The position numbers and the translations under genes were made by a program. A stretch of DNA of 64,000 nucleotides from Oscillospiraceae bacterium. GTDB lineage: Bacteria; Bacillota; Clostridia; Oscillospirales; Ruminococcaceae. A model generated the notes under the pieces. It was not told where the DNA came from. It made no database searches and saw only the letters and a list, made by a program, of their open reading frames with translations. Shown in pieces: positions 14,302 through 22,844 of the stretch. The first letter of the stretch is position 1. Each line of letters starts with the position of its first letter. The stretch is taken from NCBI GenBank assembly GCA_021199355.1, contig JAJQIF010000030.1, positions 26,832-90,831 on the forward strand, in the 5' to 3' direction.

Positions 14302-16038
14302 ATGTTTTTAGCACATATCCGAGCGGGGCTGTGGGCGATATTCAACTTTTTGCAGTTTGTCGGTCGCACAGTCGCAGATATTATAAAAAGAATATTTACC
14401 GCCGTTTTCGGATTCCTCGGAAGATTTCTGTCGAGACTGTTCAAAAGAATCGGCGGTTGGCTCTCGAAAAAATTCAAGCAACCGCTTTATGATATATGGT
14501 GCTTCGTCCTGACGCCGTTTGCACACGCATTCGGGCGGCTTGCTCACACAAAAATCCAGTTCCGCAAGGCGAAGAGAATCAGCAACGACCACGCCAAAAA
14601 GGTCGCGTTCAATGCAATCGGCACCTTCTTCAAGTGGCTCGGAAGAGCTCTCGTGTCGCTCTTCAACTATGCCGCACCGGTTATCTGCATCGCCTTCTTC
14701 GTTTCCCTCGTGAGCTATGCAAACTCCATCACCTATTCTGTTTCGGTCGAGTATAACGGCAATGATCTCGGAGTGATTTCGAGTGAGGCGGACTATAACG
14801 AGGCTCAGGCTCTCGTTCAGGACAAGATTACATACACCTCGTCCGACAACGCTGTCATTGCGACCCCGACGTTCACGATAAAGGTCGCAAGCGATGACGA
14901 CGACACAATCGACGTTGACAGCCTTTCGGAGCTCATGCTCGAGTCGGCGGACGTCAATGTCGTGGACGCCTACGGATTCTATATAAACGACACCCTCGTC
15001 GGAGTTTATGACGAGGAAGAAATGCTCAAGGTCAAGACGGCTCTTGAGTCAAAGCTCGCCGAATATTACACCTCGAACGCCGTTTCGGTTGAATTTACCG
15101 ACGACGTTGAGATTATAGAAGGGCGATACATCGAGGACAACTTGACACTTTCGGACATCGCCGTCGCGTATATCAACGGAAGCGTCACCGTCGAGGCTTA
15201 CTATATCGTCGAAAGCGGAGACTCGATTTCCTCGATAGCAAGCGCCCTCGGCTATACGACCGACGAGCTTCTTGAGGAGAACCCGTCGCTTTCTGACGGA
15301 GTCTATGCCGGCGACATCGTCACATACCACTATACCGAGCCGAACCTATCGGTCGTCACGACGCACTACGAGACCTATAATCAGGTTGTCGAGCGTGAGA
15401 CGAGGTACACCTACAACAGCAAGATGGAGGAATACAACGAAATTCTCATCCAGTCCGGCTCGGACGGCTATGAGAACGTAACGGCGCTCGTCACAGAAAC
15501 GGACGGCGTCGAGACGGACAGAACAATCACCATGAGCTACACCATCATTGAGATGGTTCCGAGAATCTTCGAGGTCGGAACCGCCGAAAACACGACCATT
15601 GACGACACAAGCATCATCGAGCTACTCGGCACCTTCTGCTGGCCTGTCGGCGGTGACGGGGGCTATGTCAGCTCGACTTATGGCTGGCGTTCCTGGGACT
15701 CCTCGAGTCACTATGCGATTGATATCGCCGCCGATTACGGCACCGACATATATGCCGCCTGCTCGGGAACGGTCACATTTGCGAGCACATACGGCGCATA
15801 CGGAAAGCTCGTCATAATCGACTGCGGTCATGGCTACGAAGCCTACTATGGGCACATGTCGTCGATTGACGTGAGCGAGGGCGACGTTGTCGAGAAGGGC
15901 GACGTCATCGGACACGTCGGCATGACCGGCTCCGCCTCCGGCAACCACCTGCACTTTGAAATGCGCTATAACGACGACCGCTTCAACCCGATTTATGTCC
16001 TTGGCGGGTATAGTAATCATGAGATAAGGAATTGGTGA
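14302..16038 (+). CDS. Membrane-anchored LysM/G5/M23 peptidoglycan endopeptidase
   Basis: 578 aa. Amphipathic, basic N-terminus and a transmembrane helix (about 125-145), an extracellular region, a LysM domain (about 298-347, YYIVESGDSISSIASALGYT), a G5-like segment (about 350-430) and a C-terminal M23 metallopeptidase. Zinc ligands are in HYAID and HLHFEM, with YGWR and HMSS blocks as in lysostaphin-type enzymes. It would bind the cell wall through LysM and cut peptide cross-links. Strong AGGAGGAG site before the ATG. All M23 ligands are present, so it is probably catalytic rather than an EnvC-like activator. Confidence 0.94.
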   Translation: MFLAHIRAGLWAIFNFLQFVGRTVADIIKRIFTAVFGFLGRFLSRLFKRIGGWLSKKFKQPLYDIWCFVLTPFAHAFGRLAHTKIQFRKAKRISNDHAKKVAFNAIGTFFKWLGRALVSLFNYAAPVICIAFFVSLVSYANSITYSVSVEYNGNDLGVISSEADYNEAQALVQDKITYTSSDNAVIATPTFTIKVASDDDDTIDVDSLSELMLESADVNVVDAYGFYINDTLVGVYDEEEMLKVKTALESKLAEYYTSNAVSVEFTDDVEIIEGRYIEDNLTLSDIAVAYINGSVTVEAYYIVESGDSISSIASALGYTTDELLEENPSLSDGVYAGDIVTYHYTEPNLSVVTTHYETYNQVVERETRYTYNSKMEEYNEILIQSGSDGYENVTALVTETDGVETDRTITMSYTIIEMVPRIFEVGTAENTTIDDTSIIELLGTFCWPVGGDGGYVSSTYGWRSWDSSSHYAIDIAADYGTDIYAACSGTVTFASTYGAYGKLVIIDCGHGYEAYYGHMSSIDVSEGDVVEKGDVIGHVGMTGSASGNHLHFEMRYNDDRFNPIYVLGGYSNHEIRNW

Positions 16039-16039
16039 A

Positions 16040-16093
16040 CCCTCCATCATGTTTCGCATGGTCCCCTCCCCAAAGCGTTGGGGAGGCTTTTTA
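16040..16093 (+). terminator. Terminator after the M23 gene, stacked-hairpin family
   Basis: Outer CCCTCC motif and small hairpin (ATCATGTTTCGCATGGT), then CCTCCCC/TTGGGGAGG with an intervening AAAGCG loop (16065-16086), followed by CTTTTTATTT. The layout parallels 61277-61352. Confidence 0.8.
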
Positions 16094-16112
16094 TTTGCAA
16101 ATCATTATATTA

Positions 16113-16142
16113 TTGACAAGATGTCGATTTGTGTGGTATAAT
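16113..16142 (+). promoter_or_regulatory. Sense promoter of small toxin-like unit 1
   Basis: TTGACA (16113-16118), 18 nt, TATAAT (16137-16142) with an extended TGG before the -10. Start expected near 16149, at the GGTGAGAGG that reappears inverted at 16379-16387. Confidence 0.82.
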
Positions 16143-16192
16143 GTCCGAGGTGAGAGGTGGTTGGCTCTTCCCTGTGAAGGGAGGTGACGCTA

Positions 16193-16285
16193 ATGGAGAT
16201 CTTGTCCATCGTTTTGGAAGTCATAGCTTTGCTTTTGACCGCTTTCTCTATTGGTTACACCGTTGGTAGTAACCAAAAGAAATAA
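16193..16285 (+). CDS. Putative type I toxin, 30-aa holin-like hydrophobic peptide
   Basis: Begins MEILSIVLEVIALLLTAF and ends SNQKK, a single transmembrane helix with a charged tail, the plan of Firmicutes holin-like type I toxins. The ribosome site GGGAGGTG is very strong but can be hidden: CTTCCCT (16167-16173) pairs with AGGGAGG (16178-16184). A convergent consensus promoter lies 110-140 nt downstream on the other strand, so an antisense RNA covers the 3' end. Such peptides depolarise the membrane when over-made. The family assignment rests on features, not a search. Confidence 0.65.
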   Translation: MEILSIVLEVIALLLTAFSIGYTVGSNQKK

Positions 16286-16387
16286 CCGCACCTGACTCTT
16301 AAGTCAGGCACGGCAACTTTTTTCGATAACTAGTTTGTTGGGAAGAGAAACCGTTGCCTGAATGCCAGTTCAGGCAACCCTCTCACC
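16275..16387 (-). ncRNA. Putative antisense antitoxin RNA of unit 1
   Basis: Predicted from the minus-strand promoter at 16394-16422. The RNA would start near 16387 with GGTGAGAGG, form a 9-bp hairpin TTGCCTGAA/TTCAGGCAA (16354-16377) and end after the CCTGACT/AGTCAGG hairpin (16291-16308) at a T-rich tract inside the toxin 3' end. The sense RNA uses the same hairpin and TTTTTT at 16318-16323. The ends are estimates. Confidence 0.55.
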
Positions 16388-16393
16388 ACTTAT

Positions 16394-16422
16394 ATTATAC
16401 TATCTTTTAGCTGTGATGTCAA
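16394..16422 (-). promoter_or_regulatory. Antisense promoter of unit 1
   Basis: Minus strand TTGACA (16417-16422), exactly 17 nt, TATAAT (16394-16399): a full consensus promoter with no protein gene behind it, which is why an RNA product is proposed. Confidence 0.82.
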
Positions 16423-16437
16423 CAGCTATTTTTTATT

Positions 16438-17256
16438 TTATGCCCTTTTCAACTCCACAACCACCACTTCCGGCGGGTTGTTGATTCTGACCGGGATAAG
16501 GCTGTTGCCGAGTCCACGGCTGATGACGGTGGCGCTTTCGCCGAAATAATGGATTCCTTCGGTGTACTTCGGGAAGAAGCCTTGGTCGGGGGATATGAGG
16601 CTGAAACCTCCGATTCTCATCTGCCCGCCGTGAGCGTGTCCGGAGAACGTGAGGTCGGCGCCGCATTTGGCGTATAACTTGCCGTATTGCGGACGATGGG
16701 AAATAAGAAGCGTCAAGGCGTCGCCGGTGTTTTCCATCAGTCGCATAAGATTTCCTTTGCTGAGAAGGCTGTCCGCCAGTCCGCAGAGATTTATCTTTTC
16801 GTCGCCGATTGTGAGCGTTACGGTGTCATGAGTGAGCACAACCGCACCGGTGCCTTCGGCATCTTTAAGAAATTCACGCATCTCATCCTCGGGGAATCTC
16901 CCCTCGTGATTGCCGGTGGTGTAGAACGTAGGGGCAATTTTGCTCGCAACTCTCAAAAAATCGAGTGCAACCTCCTTATCGGTATGCCTCGAATCGACGA
17001 GGTCTCCCGAAATCACGATGATATCGGGGTTCCGGGCTTCTATCAGCTCCAAGAGTCTCGCATTATTCTCGCCGAAGGACTTGTTATGCAAATCGGAAAT
17101 GTGCACTATCCTGAATCCGTCGAAGCTCTCGGGCACTTTTTTGCTCTCAAAAACATAGTCCGAGATGGTCAGGCGGTTGTTCTCATATGAAAAATACACA
17201 GCTGCTGCAGGAATTGCAACGGCGGACAAGGCAAGCATGATTTTTGAACGGCGCAT
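16438..17256 (-). CDS. Membrane-anchored metallophosphoesterase (YkuE/YaeI type)
   Basis: 272 aa. N-terminal hydrophobic anchor (about 7-24), then the calcineurin-like metal motifs in order: HISDLHN, SGDLVD, TTGNHEG, LLISHRP and FSGHAHGGQMR. Relatives hydrolyse phosphate esters or UDP-sugar-lipids at the membrane surface (LpxH/YaeI-like activity). Single gene, convergent with the small unit before it. Confidence 0.93.
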   Translation of the reverse strand: MRRSKIMLALSAVAIPAAAVYFSYENNRLTISDYVFESKKVPESFDGFRIVHISDLHNKSFGENNARLLELIEARNPDIIVISGDLVDSRHTDKEVALDFLRVASKIAPTFYTTGNHEGRFPEDEMREFLKDAEGTGAVVLTHDTVTLTIGDEKINLCGLADSLLSKGNLMRLMENTGDALTLLISHRPQYGKLYAKCGADLTFSGHAHGGQMRIGGFSLISPDQGFFPKYTEGIHYFGESATVISRGLGNSLIPVRINNPPEVVVVELKRA

Positions 17257-17336
17257 AATTATCTCCTGTCAATTTGTATTAAGTCGATTGTAGCATAAAC
17301 TTTCCCATTTTTCAACGATATTTTTGCCCGGCGGTA

Positions 17337-17365
17337 TTGTCTTTTCGCAAAAAAAGTGCTACAAT
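17337..17365 (+). promoter_or_regulatory. Promoter of upp
   Basis: TTGTCT (17337-17342), 17 nt, TACAAT (17360-17365), then GGAGGAG before the ATG. Confidence 0.72.
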
Positions 17366-17398
17366 AGTCTCGAATAAAATTCATGGAGGAGAGATACC

Positions 17399-18028
17399 AT
17401 GGCAAATATAACTATTTTCGATCATCCCCTTATCAAGCATAAAATCACCCTTCTTCGGGACAAGCCCACCGGCACCAAGGATTTCAGAACTCTTATCGAG
17501 GAAATCGCGATGCTCATGGGCTACGAGGCATTGAGAGATCTGCCGCTCGAAGAGATTGAGGTTGAGACCCCTATCTGCAAGACTATGGCTCCCGTTGTTT
17601 CGGGCAAGAAGCTTGCCGTCGTCCCGATACTTCGTGCCGGTCTCGGCATGGTCAGCGGAATCTTAGCGCTGGTGCCCTCTGCTAAAGTTGGTCATATCGG
17701 AATGTACCGCGATGAGGTCACCCACATTCCCCATGAATACTACTGCAAGCTCCCCGACAATATCGGCGACAGAACCATAATCGTCCTTGACCCGATGCTC
17801 GCAACCGGCGGCTCGGCTGTCGACGCCATCAATCTTATCAAGGAACGTGGCGGCAAGCACATCAAGTTCATGTCGATTATCGCCGCTCCCGAGGGCTTGA
17901 AGGCTCTTTCCGAGGCTCATCCGGATGTTGAAATCTACTGCGGAAACCTTGACGAAAAGCTCAACGAGAACGCCTATATCGTTCCCGGTCTCGGCGACGC
18001 GGGAGACAGAATCTTCGGCACCAAGTAA
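17399..18028 (+). CDS. upp: Uracil phosphoribosyltransferase
   Basis: 209 aa, standard length. [11 protein letters not shown] (about 80), HIGMYRDE, the PRPP-binding loop [12 protein letters not shown] (about 130) and the uracil-binding [12 protein letters not shown] near the C-terminus. It makes UMP from uracil and PRPP in pyrimidine salvage. Single gene with its own promoter; no terminator is obvious before the T-box promoter that follows. Confidence 0.98.
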   Translation: MANITIFDHPLIKHKITLLRDKPTGTKDFRTLIEEIAMLMGYEALRDLPLEEIEVETPICKTMAPVVSGKKLAVVPILRAGLGMVSGILALVPSAKVGHIGMYRDEVTHIPHEYYCKLPDNIGDRTIIVLDPMLATGGSAVDAINLIKERGGKHIKFMSIIAAPEGLKALSEAHPDVEIYCGNLDEKLNENAYIVPGLGDAGDRIFGTK

Positions 18029-18045
18029 AATATTTGAGAAAAAGC

Positions 18046-18345
18046 TTGCAATCGTCACCCAATCGTGATATACTGCATACTATAAAGTAAAGAGGCGTTG
18101 AGCGGAAAGAGTAGCCCTATTTGACCCGCAAAGAGAGGAGACGGCGGTGGGATGTCTCCCGGGAGATTCGGCGAAGTGCGTCCGTGAGCTTGGAGGCTGA
18201 ACTGACAGTAGGCTTCTGCGTTTTGCCGCGTTAAGGCTACTTGCCGTGTCCGGCAACTGAGTTACAAATCGGAGTGGAACCGCGATTTTACACCGCCTCC
18301 CGTTTAGCGTTATGCTATTCGGCAGGCGGTTTTTGTTTTCCCTAT
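18046..18345 (+). promoter_or_regulatory. Cysteine T-box leader of cysE-cysS, with promoter
   Basis: Promoter TTGCAA (18046-18051), 17 nt, TATACT (18069-18074). The leader has Stem I with GAGAGGAGA, a candidate specifier TGC (Cys) in the AGGCTTCTGCG stretch around 18210, the T-box sequence GAGTGGAACCGCG (18272-18284), and an alternative terminator ACCGCCT/AGGCGGT (18292-18330) followed by TTTTTG. Uncharged tRNA-Cys would stabilise the antiterminator and turn on the two cysteine genes. The specifier call fits the downstream genes. Confidence 0.92.
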
Positions 18346-18368
18346 AATAATTATTTTGGAGTGATAAT

Positions 18369-19013
18369 ATGCACTATATCTTAAAGGCTTTATCGGAGGA
18401 CGTTCAGGCTATCAAGGACAGAGACCCTGCGGCGAGGAGCACCCTCGAGATTCTTCTCACCTCTTCGGGACTTCACGCAATCACGGCTTATCGGATTGCT
18501 CATGCCCTTCACAAAAAGAAATACTATCTCTCGGCGAGGGTGATTTCTACATTGGCGAGGTTCATGACCGGCATCGAGATTCACCCGGGAGCGACCATCG
18601 GGAAAAGGCTCGTAATCGACCACGGCTCGGGAGTAGTTATCGGCGAGACGACCGAAATCGGCGACGACTGTCTTCTTTATCAGGGCGTAACCCTCGGCGG
18701 TAACGGCAGAAGCAAGGGCAAGCGCCATCCGACGCTCGGCAACAACGTCATGGTCGGTTGCGGCGCAAAGGTCCTGGGACCGTTCAGAATCGGCGACAAC
18801 GTCAAGGTTGCGGCTAATGCCGTGGTCTTAAGCGAAATCCCCGACAACTGCACGGCGGTCGGTGCGCCCGCAAGAATCGCAAGAAGAAACGGCGTCAGAG
18901 TCACTCAGGATCTTGACCAGATTCATATTCCCGACCCCGTTGCGGCGGAGTTCGCTAAGCAAAACGAGCGAATCACAGAACTTGAAAACAAACTCGAAGA
19001 AATCAAGAAATAG
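18369..19013 (+). CDS. cysE: Serine O-acetyltransferase
   Basis: 214 aa. Helical N-terminal part, then left-handed beta-helix hexapeptide repeats (IEIHPGATIGKRLVIDHGSGVVIGETTEIGDD), with the catalytic His in VIDHG. It makes O-acetylserine from serine and acetyl-CoA, the first step of cysteine synthesis. First gene after the Cys T-box; cysS follows 11 nt later. Confidence 0.97.
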   Translation: MHYILKALSEDVQAIKDRDPAARSTLEILLTSSGLHAITAYRIAHALHKKKYYLSARVISTLARFMTGIEIHPGATIGKRLVIDHGSGVVIGETTEIGDDCLLYQGVTLGGNGRSKGKRHPTLGNNVMVGCGAKVLGPFRIGDNVKVAANAVVLSEIPDNCTAVGAPARIARRNGVRVTQDLDQIHIPDPVAAEFAKQNERITELENKLEEIKK

Positions 19014-19024
19014 GAGACTTTAAA

Positions 19025-20440
19025 ATGAAGCTGTATAACTCTCTCACGAGGACAAAAGACGAATTCAAGACCCATGAGCCCGGGAAGATCGAGATGTACA
19101 CCTGCGGTCCGACCGTCTATCACTATGCGCATATCGGAAACCTGAGGTCTTATATTATGGAGGACGTACTCGAGAAGTATCTCTCATACTCGGGCTATAA
19201 AGTAAACCGTGTTATGAACATCACCGACGTCGGGCATCTTACGAGCGACGGCGACACCGGCGACGATAAGATGCTCAAAGGCGCAAAGCGCGAGCACAAG
19301 ACTGTCATGGAGATTGCGAAATTCTATACCGACGCCTTCTTCAAGGACTGCTCGAAGCTTAATATCAAGATTCCCGACACCGTCGTTCCGGCGACAACCT
19401 GCATCGACGAGTTCATCCGGGTTATCGGCGTCCTTATCGACAAGGGCTATGCCTATCTTTCGGGCGGAAACGTCTATTTCGACACCTCGAAGTTAGAGAA
19501 GTACTATGTCTTCAACGACTTCGACGAAGAGGATTTGGCAGTCGGCGTCCGTGAGGGAGTCGAGGCTGACCTTTCGAAACGCAACAAGACCGACTTTGCG
19601 CTGTGGTTCACAAAGTCGAAGTTTGAAGATCAGGAATTAAAGTGGGATTCGCCTTGGGGAGTCGGTTACCCCGGCTGGCACATCGAGTGCTCCTGCATCA
19701 GTATGAAGAACAACGGCGAATATCTCGACCTCCACTGCGGAGGAATCGACAACGCTTTCCCCCACCACACCAACGAAATCGCACAGTCGGAGTCTTATCT
19801 CGGGCATCCGTGGTGCCCGCAGTGGTTCCATGTCCGTCACCTCAACACCGAGGGCGGCAAAATGTCGAAGTCGAAGGGCGAATTCCTGACGGTTTCGCTT
19901 CTTGAGGAGAAGGGCTACGACCCGATTGTATATCGGTTCTACTGCCTCCAGTCGCACTATCGCAAGGCGCTCGTCTTCTCATACCCGAACCTTGACAACG
20001 CCGCTTCGGCTTATACAAAGCTTGTTCAGAAAGTTGCCGCTCTTCTCAAGGCTACGGGAGATGTCGACGAGAACGCTTTCGCAAATCTTAAGAACTCCTT
20101 CACCGACGCTATGGACAACGATCTGAACACTTCCCTTGCGGTCACGGCGCTCTATGACGTTCTGAAAGCCGACACGAATGACGCCACCAAGCTTGCTCTT
20201 ATCAAAGACTTCGACAGGGTTCTTTCTCTCGGGCTTATCGAGCATGCCGAGAAGCTTTCGGCGGGCAATGGTGCGGAATCCGAAGAGCTCCCCGCAGAGG
20301 TGGCAGAGCTCTTAGAACAGCGCAAGGCGGCAAGAAAAGAGAAGAACTTTGCGCTCGCTGACGAGCTGAGAGCAAAGATTGTCGCCCTCGGATATTCCGT
20401 CGAGGAGACAAGACAGGGCACGGTCGTAAAGAAAATATAG
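19025..20440 (+). CDS. cysS: Cysteinyl-tRNA synthetase
   Basis: 471 aa. Zinc-ligand Cys in YTCGPTVY, the HIGH-type motif HIGN just after it, WHIECS and HHTNE (zinc site), and KMSKSKG near residue 281. Class I enzyme charging tRNA-Cys. Co-transcribed with cysE under the T-box, so supply and use of cysteine are tied. Confidence 0.98.
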   Translation: MKLYNSLTRTKDEFKTHEPGKIEMYTCGPTVYHYAHIGNLRSYIMEDVLEKYLSYSGYKVNRVMNITDVGHLTSDGDTGDDKMLKGAKREHKTVMEIAKFYTDAFFKDCSKLNIKIPDTVVPATTCIDEFIRVIGVLIDKGYAYLSGGNVYFDTSKLEKYYVFNDFDEEDLAVGVREGVEADLSKRNKTDFALWFTKSKFEDQELKWDSPWGVGYPGWHIECSCISMKNNGEYLDLHCGGIDNAFPHHTNEIAQSESYLGHPWCPQWFHVRHLNTEGGKMSKSKGEFLTVSLLEEKGYDPIVYRFYCLQSHYRKALVFSYPNLDNAASAYTKLVQKVAALLKATGDVDENAFANLKNSFTDAMDNDLNTSLAVTALYDVLKADTNDATKLALIKDFDRVLSLGLIEHAEKLSAGNGAESEELPAEVAELLEQRKAARKEKNFALADELRAKIVALGYSVEETRQGTVVKKI

Positions 20441-20479
20441 CCCCCTGCGCAAAGTTTGATGAAAATTTAACCTTGGCAC

Positions 20480-20508
20480 TTGACTTTATGACACTTTCGG
20501 GGTAATAT
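20480..20508 (+). promoter_or_regulatory. Promoter of the cyclophilin-like gene
   Basis: TTGACT (20480-20485), 17 nt, TAATAT (20503-20508). Confidence 0.65.
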
Positions 20509-20557
20509 TTCTATTAGAGTATTTGTGGAATTTTGCCCTTACAGAAAGGAAAGATAA

Positions 20558-21406
20558 ATGCCTCAGGATTACGATAATTACGAAAACCCAAAGAAGAAAA
20601 ATCCGCTCAATTCGCCGGCATTCAGAAGATATTTCAAAGTGTCGCTCGTAGCGATTATAGTTATACTTGTGTTCGTGCTTCTCATCTGGGTTGCAGGTGC
20701 AAGGCAGTCGGGAATTCCGGATGAAATCGACTTCATCCAGCTTGAAGAGCCGGAGGACGACAACCCGGTCGTTATATTCGAGACGAACCTCGGCTCGATT
20801 TCGGCGGTCCTATACCCTGAGGAAGCCCCCGAATACTGTGAATACTTCACCGGGCTTGTTGAGTCGGGATATTACGACGGGTGCTATGTCTGCGCCGTTG
20901 TCGACACGGTTTACGCATTAGGCGGAACCCCTGAAGCCGACCCGAACGGTGACAACGAGGGCGCCGACGAAACGGCATTTGAAGCGGAAATCTCGGACAA
21001 GCTCTGGCCCATAAAGGGCTCGATGGCGTCCTTTGTCGGAACCACCGGCATGTGGCCCTTCCAGAAAAACTGCGCAGGCTCGACCTTCTTCTTCATAAAC
21101 GACATCGACGATGTTTATATGGACGAGGATGCTCTGAGACGTAGCTATGGCGACGAGCTGGGCTCGGTCTTCTCGGAGTACGGCGGAATCCCGAACTTCA
21201 CCCGGAAGTACACGATTTTCGCTCAGGTCTATGACGGTTGGGAAGTATTCGACGAGATAATGAATTCGGAAGTCCTCGACACCTATCAGCCTACAAGCGA
21301 CATCGTCATCGAAAGGGCATATATCACCACCTATGGCGAAGCCCCTGCCGAGGTTTACGGAATTCCCGTCAGCGAAACGGTTGACGAAGAAACCGACGCA
21401 GAATAA
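20558..21406 (+). CDS. Membrane-anchored cyclophilin-type protein with degenerate active site
   Basis: 282 aa. Short cytoplasmic start, transmembrane helix (about 27-48), then a cyclophilin domain (about 68-265: VIFETNLGSISAVLYPEEAPE, GSTFFFIND, FAQVYDGWEVFDEI). In the active-site strand the usual FHRVI is YVCAVV, so the catalytic Arg is Ala; the Gln before GG is Leu, and the Gln of GSxFFI is Thr. Cyclophilins speed prolyl isomerisation; this one probably acts as a binding or chaperone protein outside the membrane. A foldase-like lipoprotein gene follows. Confidence 0.85.
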   Translation: MPQDYDNYENPKKKNPLNSPAFRRYFKVSLVAIIVILVFVLLIWVAGARQSGIPDEIDFIQLEEPEDDNPVVIFETNLGSISAVLYPEEAPEYCEYFTGLVESGYYDGCYVCAVVDTVYALGGTPEADPNGDNEGADETAFEAEISDKLWPIKGSMASFVGTTGMWPFQKNCAGSTFFFINDIDDVYMDEDALRRSYGDELGSVFSEYGGIPNFTRKYTIFAQVYDGWEVFDEIMNSEVLDTYQPTSDIVIERAYITTYGEAPAEVYGIPVSETVDEETDAE

Positions 21407-21418
21407 ATAAATTTAGTA

Positions 21419-21447
21419 TGGACAAATCCGCGAAAATGTTGTATACT
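21419..21447 (+). promoter_or_regulatory. Promoter of the foldase-like lipoprotein gene
   Basis: TGGACA (21419-21424), 17 nt, TATACT (21442-21447). Confidence 0.65.
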
Positions 21448-21499
21448 ATATCAGTATGCGGCGTTTTGCCGAATCCCCATCTGAAAGGACATCTTTAAA

Positions 21500-22633
21500 A
21501 TGAACAAGTTGTTAAGAAAAGCACTCGTCTTTCTGACGATTTTTGCGGTCGTATTCTCTTTGGCGGGATGCGGCGACACCTCATGGATAGTCAAGGTTGA
21601 CGACGTTACCGTCAACGCAGGCATGTATATCTACTATCAGGGTGCCGGTTATACTGCGGGGGTTTACGAACTTTCCGAAGAAGATTCGACCTATTACTAT
21701 TACTATCTGTTTGGCTATTCCCTCCTGGACGAAACCATTGACGGTCAGTCAATGTCCGATTACATGAGCGACTATGCCGTTGACATGTGCAAGCAGTATG
21801 TCGTCGTCCAGAAGCTCTTTGAGGAGCTTGGCTTGGAGCTCACCGAAACCGAACTTGCAAACATCGAGACCTCCGTTGCAAACACATGGGAATCCTATAG
21901 CGAGACCTATGAGGCGGCAGGCATTTCCGAGGACACCGTCAGAAAGGTAGCGGAAGCTACAATGATGGAAGAGGACGTCTTCAACGCCTACTATGAAGTC
22001 GGCGGCTTGAACGGCACCACCGAGGACGACATCAAGGACTACCTTGAGGACAACTACGCAAGAATCAAGTATATTACATTTGAATTTTCCGAGAGCTCTG
22101 ACGATGCTATCGACGAGGACTACAAGGCTGAAATGCTCGAGGTTGCAAACTCCTATCTCGAAAGAGCCGAAGCCGGCGAATCTATGGACGACCTGATTTC
22201 CGAATACGCAGAGATTCTTGCGGCAGCAGAGGCTGAAGAAGAGGAAGAAACAGAAGATACTACTGAAGATACAGAAGAAGAAACCGAAGAAGTGGAAGTT
22301 GAAGATGAAGAAGTAGATGAGTATGCTAACGAGTATATCTACAGCATCGATGCCACCTCTCCGAGTGAAAAGTTCATCAACTACGTCTTCACTGTCTGCA
22401 ACGTCGGCGAGTACACCGTTATCCAGGACGACACCTGCTTCTATCTCGTCGAAAGACTCGACATCCTCGAGCGCGACGACCTCTATGAGGCTAACAGAGA
22501 CTCCTATCTCGAAGCACTCTTCGATGATGATTACACCACTCTCATCAACGAGAAGCTCGCAACCTATGAGGTTGAAGTCAACGAGAACTCCATCAAGCGT
22601 TACACTGCTGAGCGTGCACTCGGCATGGATTAA
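21500..22633 (+). CDS. PrsA/SurA-N-like lipoprotein without a PPIase domain
   Basis: 377 aa. Lipoprotein signal peptide with lipobox SLAGC. The following region (VDDVTVNAGMYIYYQ, VVVQKLFEELGLELTETEL) resembles the SurA/PrsA N-terminal chaperone domain. Where PrsA has its parvulin domain this protein has a strongly acidic insert (about 243-275, Glu/Asp/Thr repeats) and only traces of the beta strands (IKYITFEF, CFYLVERLDI). Likely a surface chaperone; peptidyl-prolyl isomerase activity is doubtful. It follows the cyclophilin-like gene. Confidence 0.78.
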   Translation: MNKLLRKALVFLTIFAVVFSLAGCGDTSWIVKVDDVTVNAGMYIYYQGAGYTAGVYELSEEDSTYYYYYLFGYSLLDETIDGQSMSDYMSDYAVDMCKQYVVVQKLFEELGLELTETELANIETSVANTWESYSETYEAAGISEDTVRKVAEATMMEEDVFNAYYEVGGLNGTTEDDIKDYLEDNYARIKYITFEFSESSDDAIDEDYKAEMLEVANSYLERAEAGESMDDLISEYAEILAAAEAEEEEETEDTTEDTEEETEEVEVEDEEVDEYANEYIYSIDATSPSEKFINYVFTVCNVGEYTVIQDDTCFYLVERLDILERDDLYEANRDSYLEALFDDDYTTLINEKLATYEVEVNENSIKRYTAERALGMD

Positions 22634-22652
22634 ACCCAAATTAAAAACAAAG

Positions 22653-22682
22653 GCGTTCGCGGGAAACCGTGGGCGCTTTTTT
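22653..22682 (+). terminator. Terminator after the foldase-like gene
   Basis: GCGTTCGCGG / CCGTGGGCGC 10-bp stem with wobble pairs and a GAAA tetraloop, then TTTTTT. Confidence 0.85.
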
Positions 22683-22727
22683 AACATAAAGTTTTCAAAA
22701 AAATCTCTGTGTTTGCCCAATTTCCTC

Positions 22728-22756
22728 TTTACTATTCGGACGGATTGTGATAAAAT
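22728..22756 (+). promoter_or_regulatory. Promoter of nifJ
   Basis: TTTACT (22728-22733), 17 nt, TAAAAT (22751-22756), about 90 nt ahead of the start codon. Confidence 0.6.
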
Positions 22757-22844
22757 ATACTGTGTACAGTTATGGTTCACTCTATCATTTGCTTACACCG
22801 TAACACTTATTCAAAACTATCCTATCAATCAAGGAGGATTTTTA

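Noticed and set aside
18050..18345. Possible S-box (SAM) or other sulfur riboswitch before cysE
   Set aside because: The T-box core GTGGAACCGCG and the alternative terminator are unmistakable.
21749..22780. 343-residue frame antisense to the foldase-like lipoprotein
   Set aside because: Composition mirrors the acidic insert of the real gene and it starts inside the nifJ promoter region.
22317..22844. Upstream extension of nifJ by 176 codons
   Set aside because: It overlaps the foldase-like gene and the terminator in another frame, gives Ser/Thr-rich shadow protein and ignores the AAGGAGG site at 22831.
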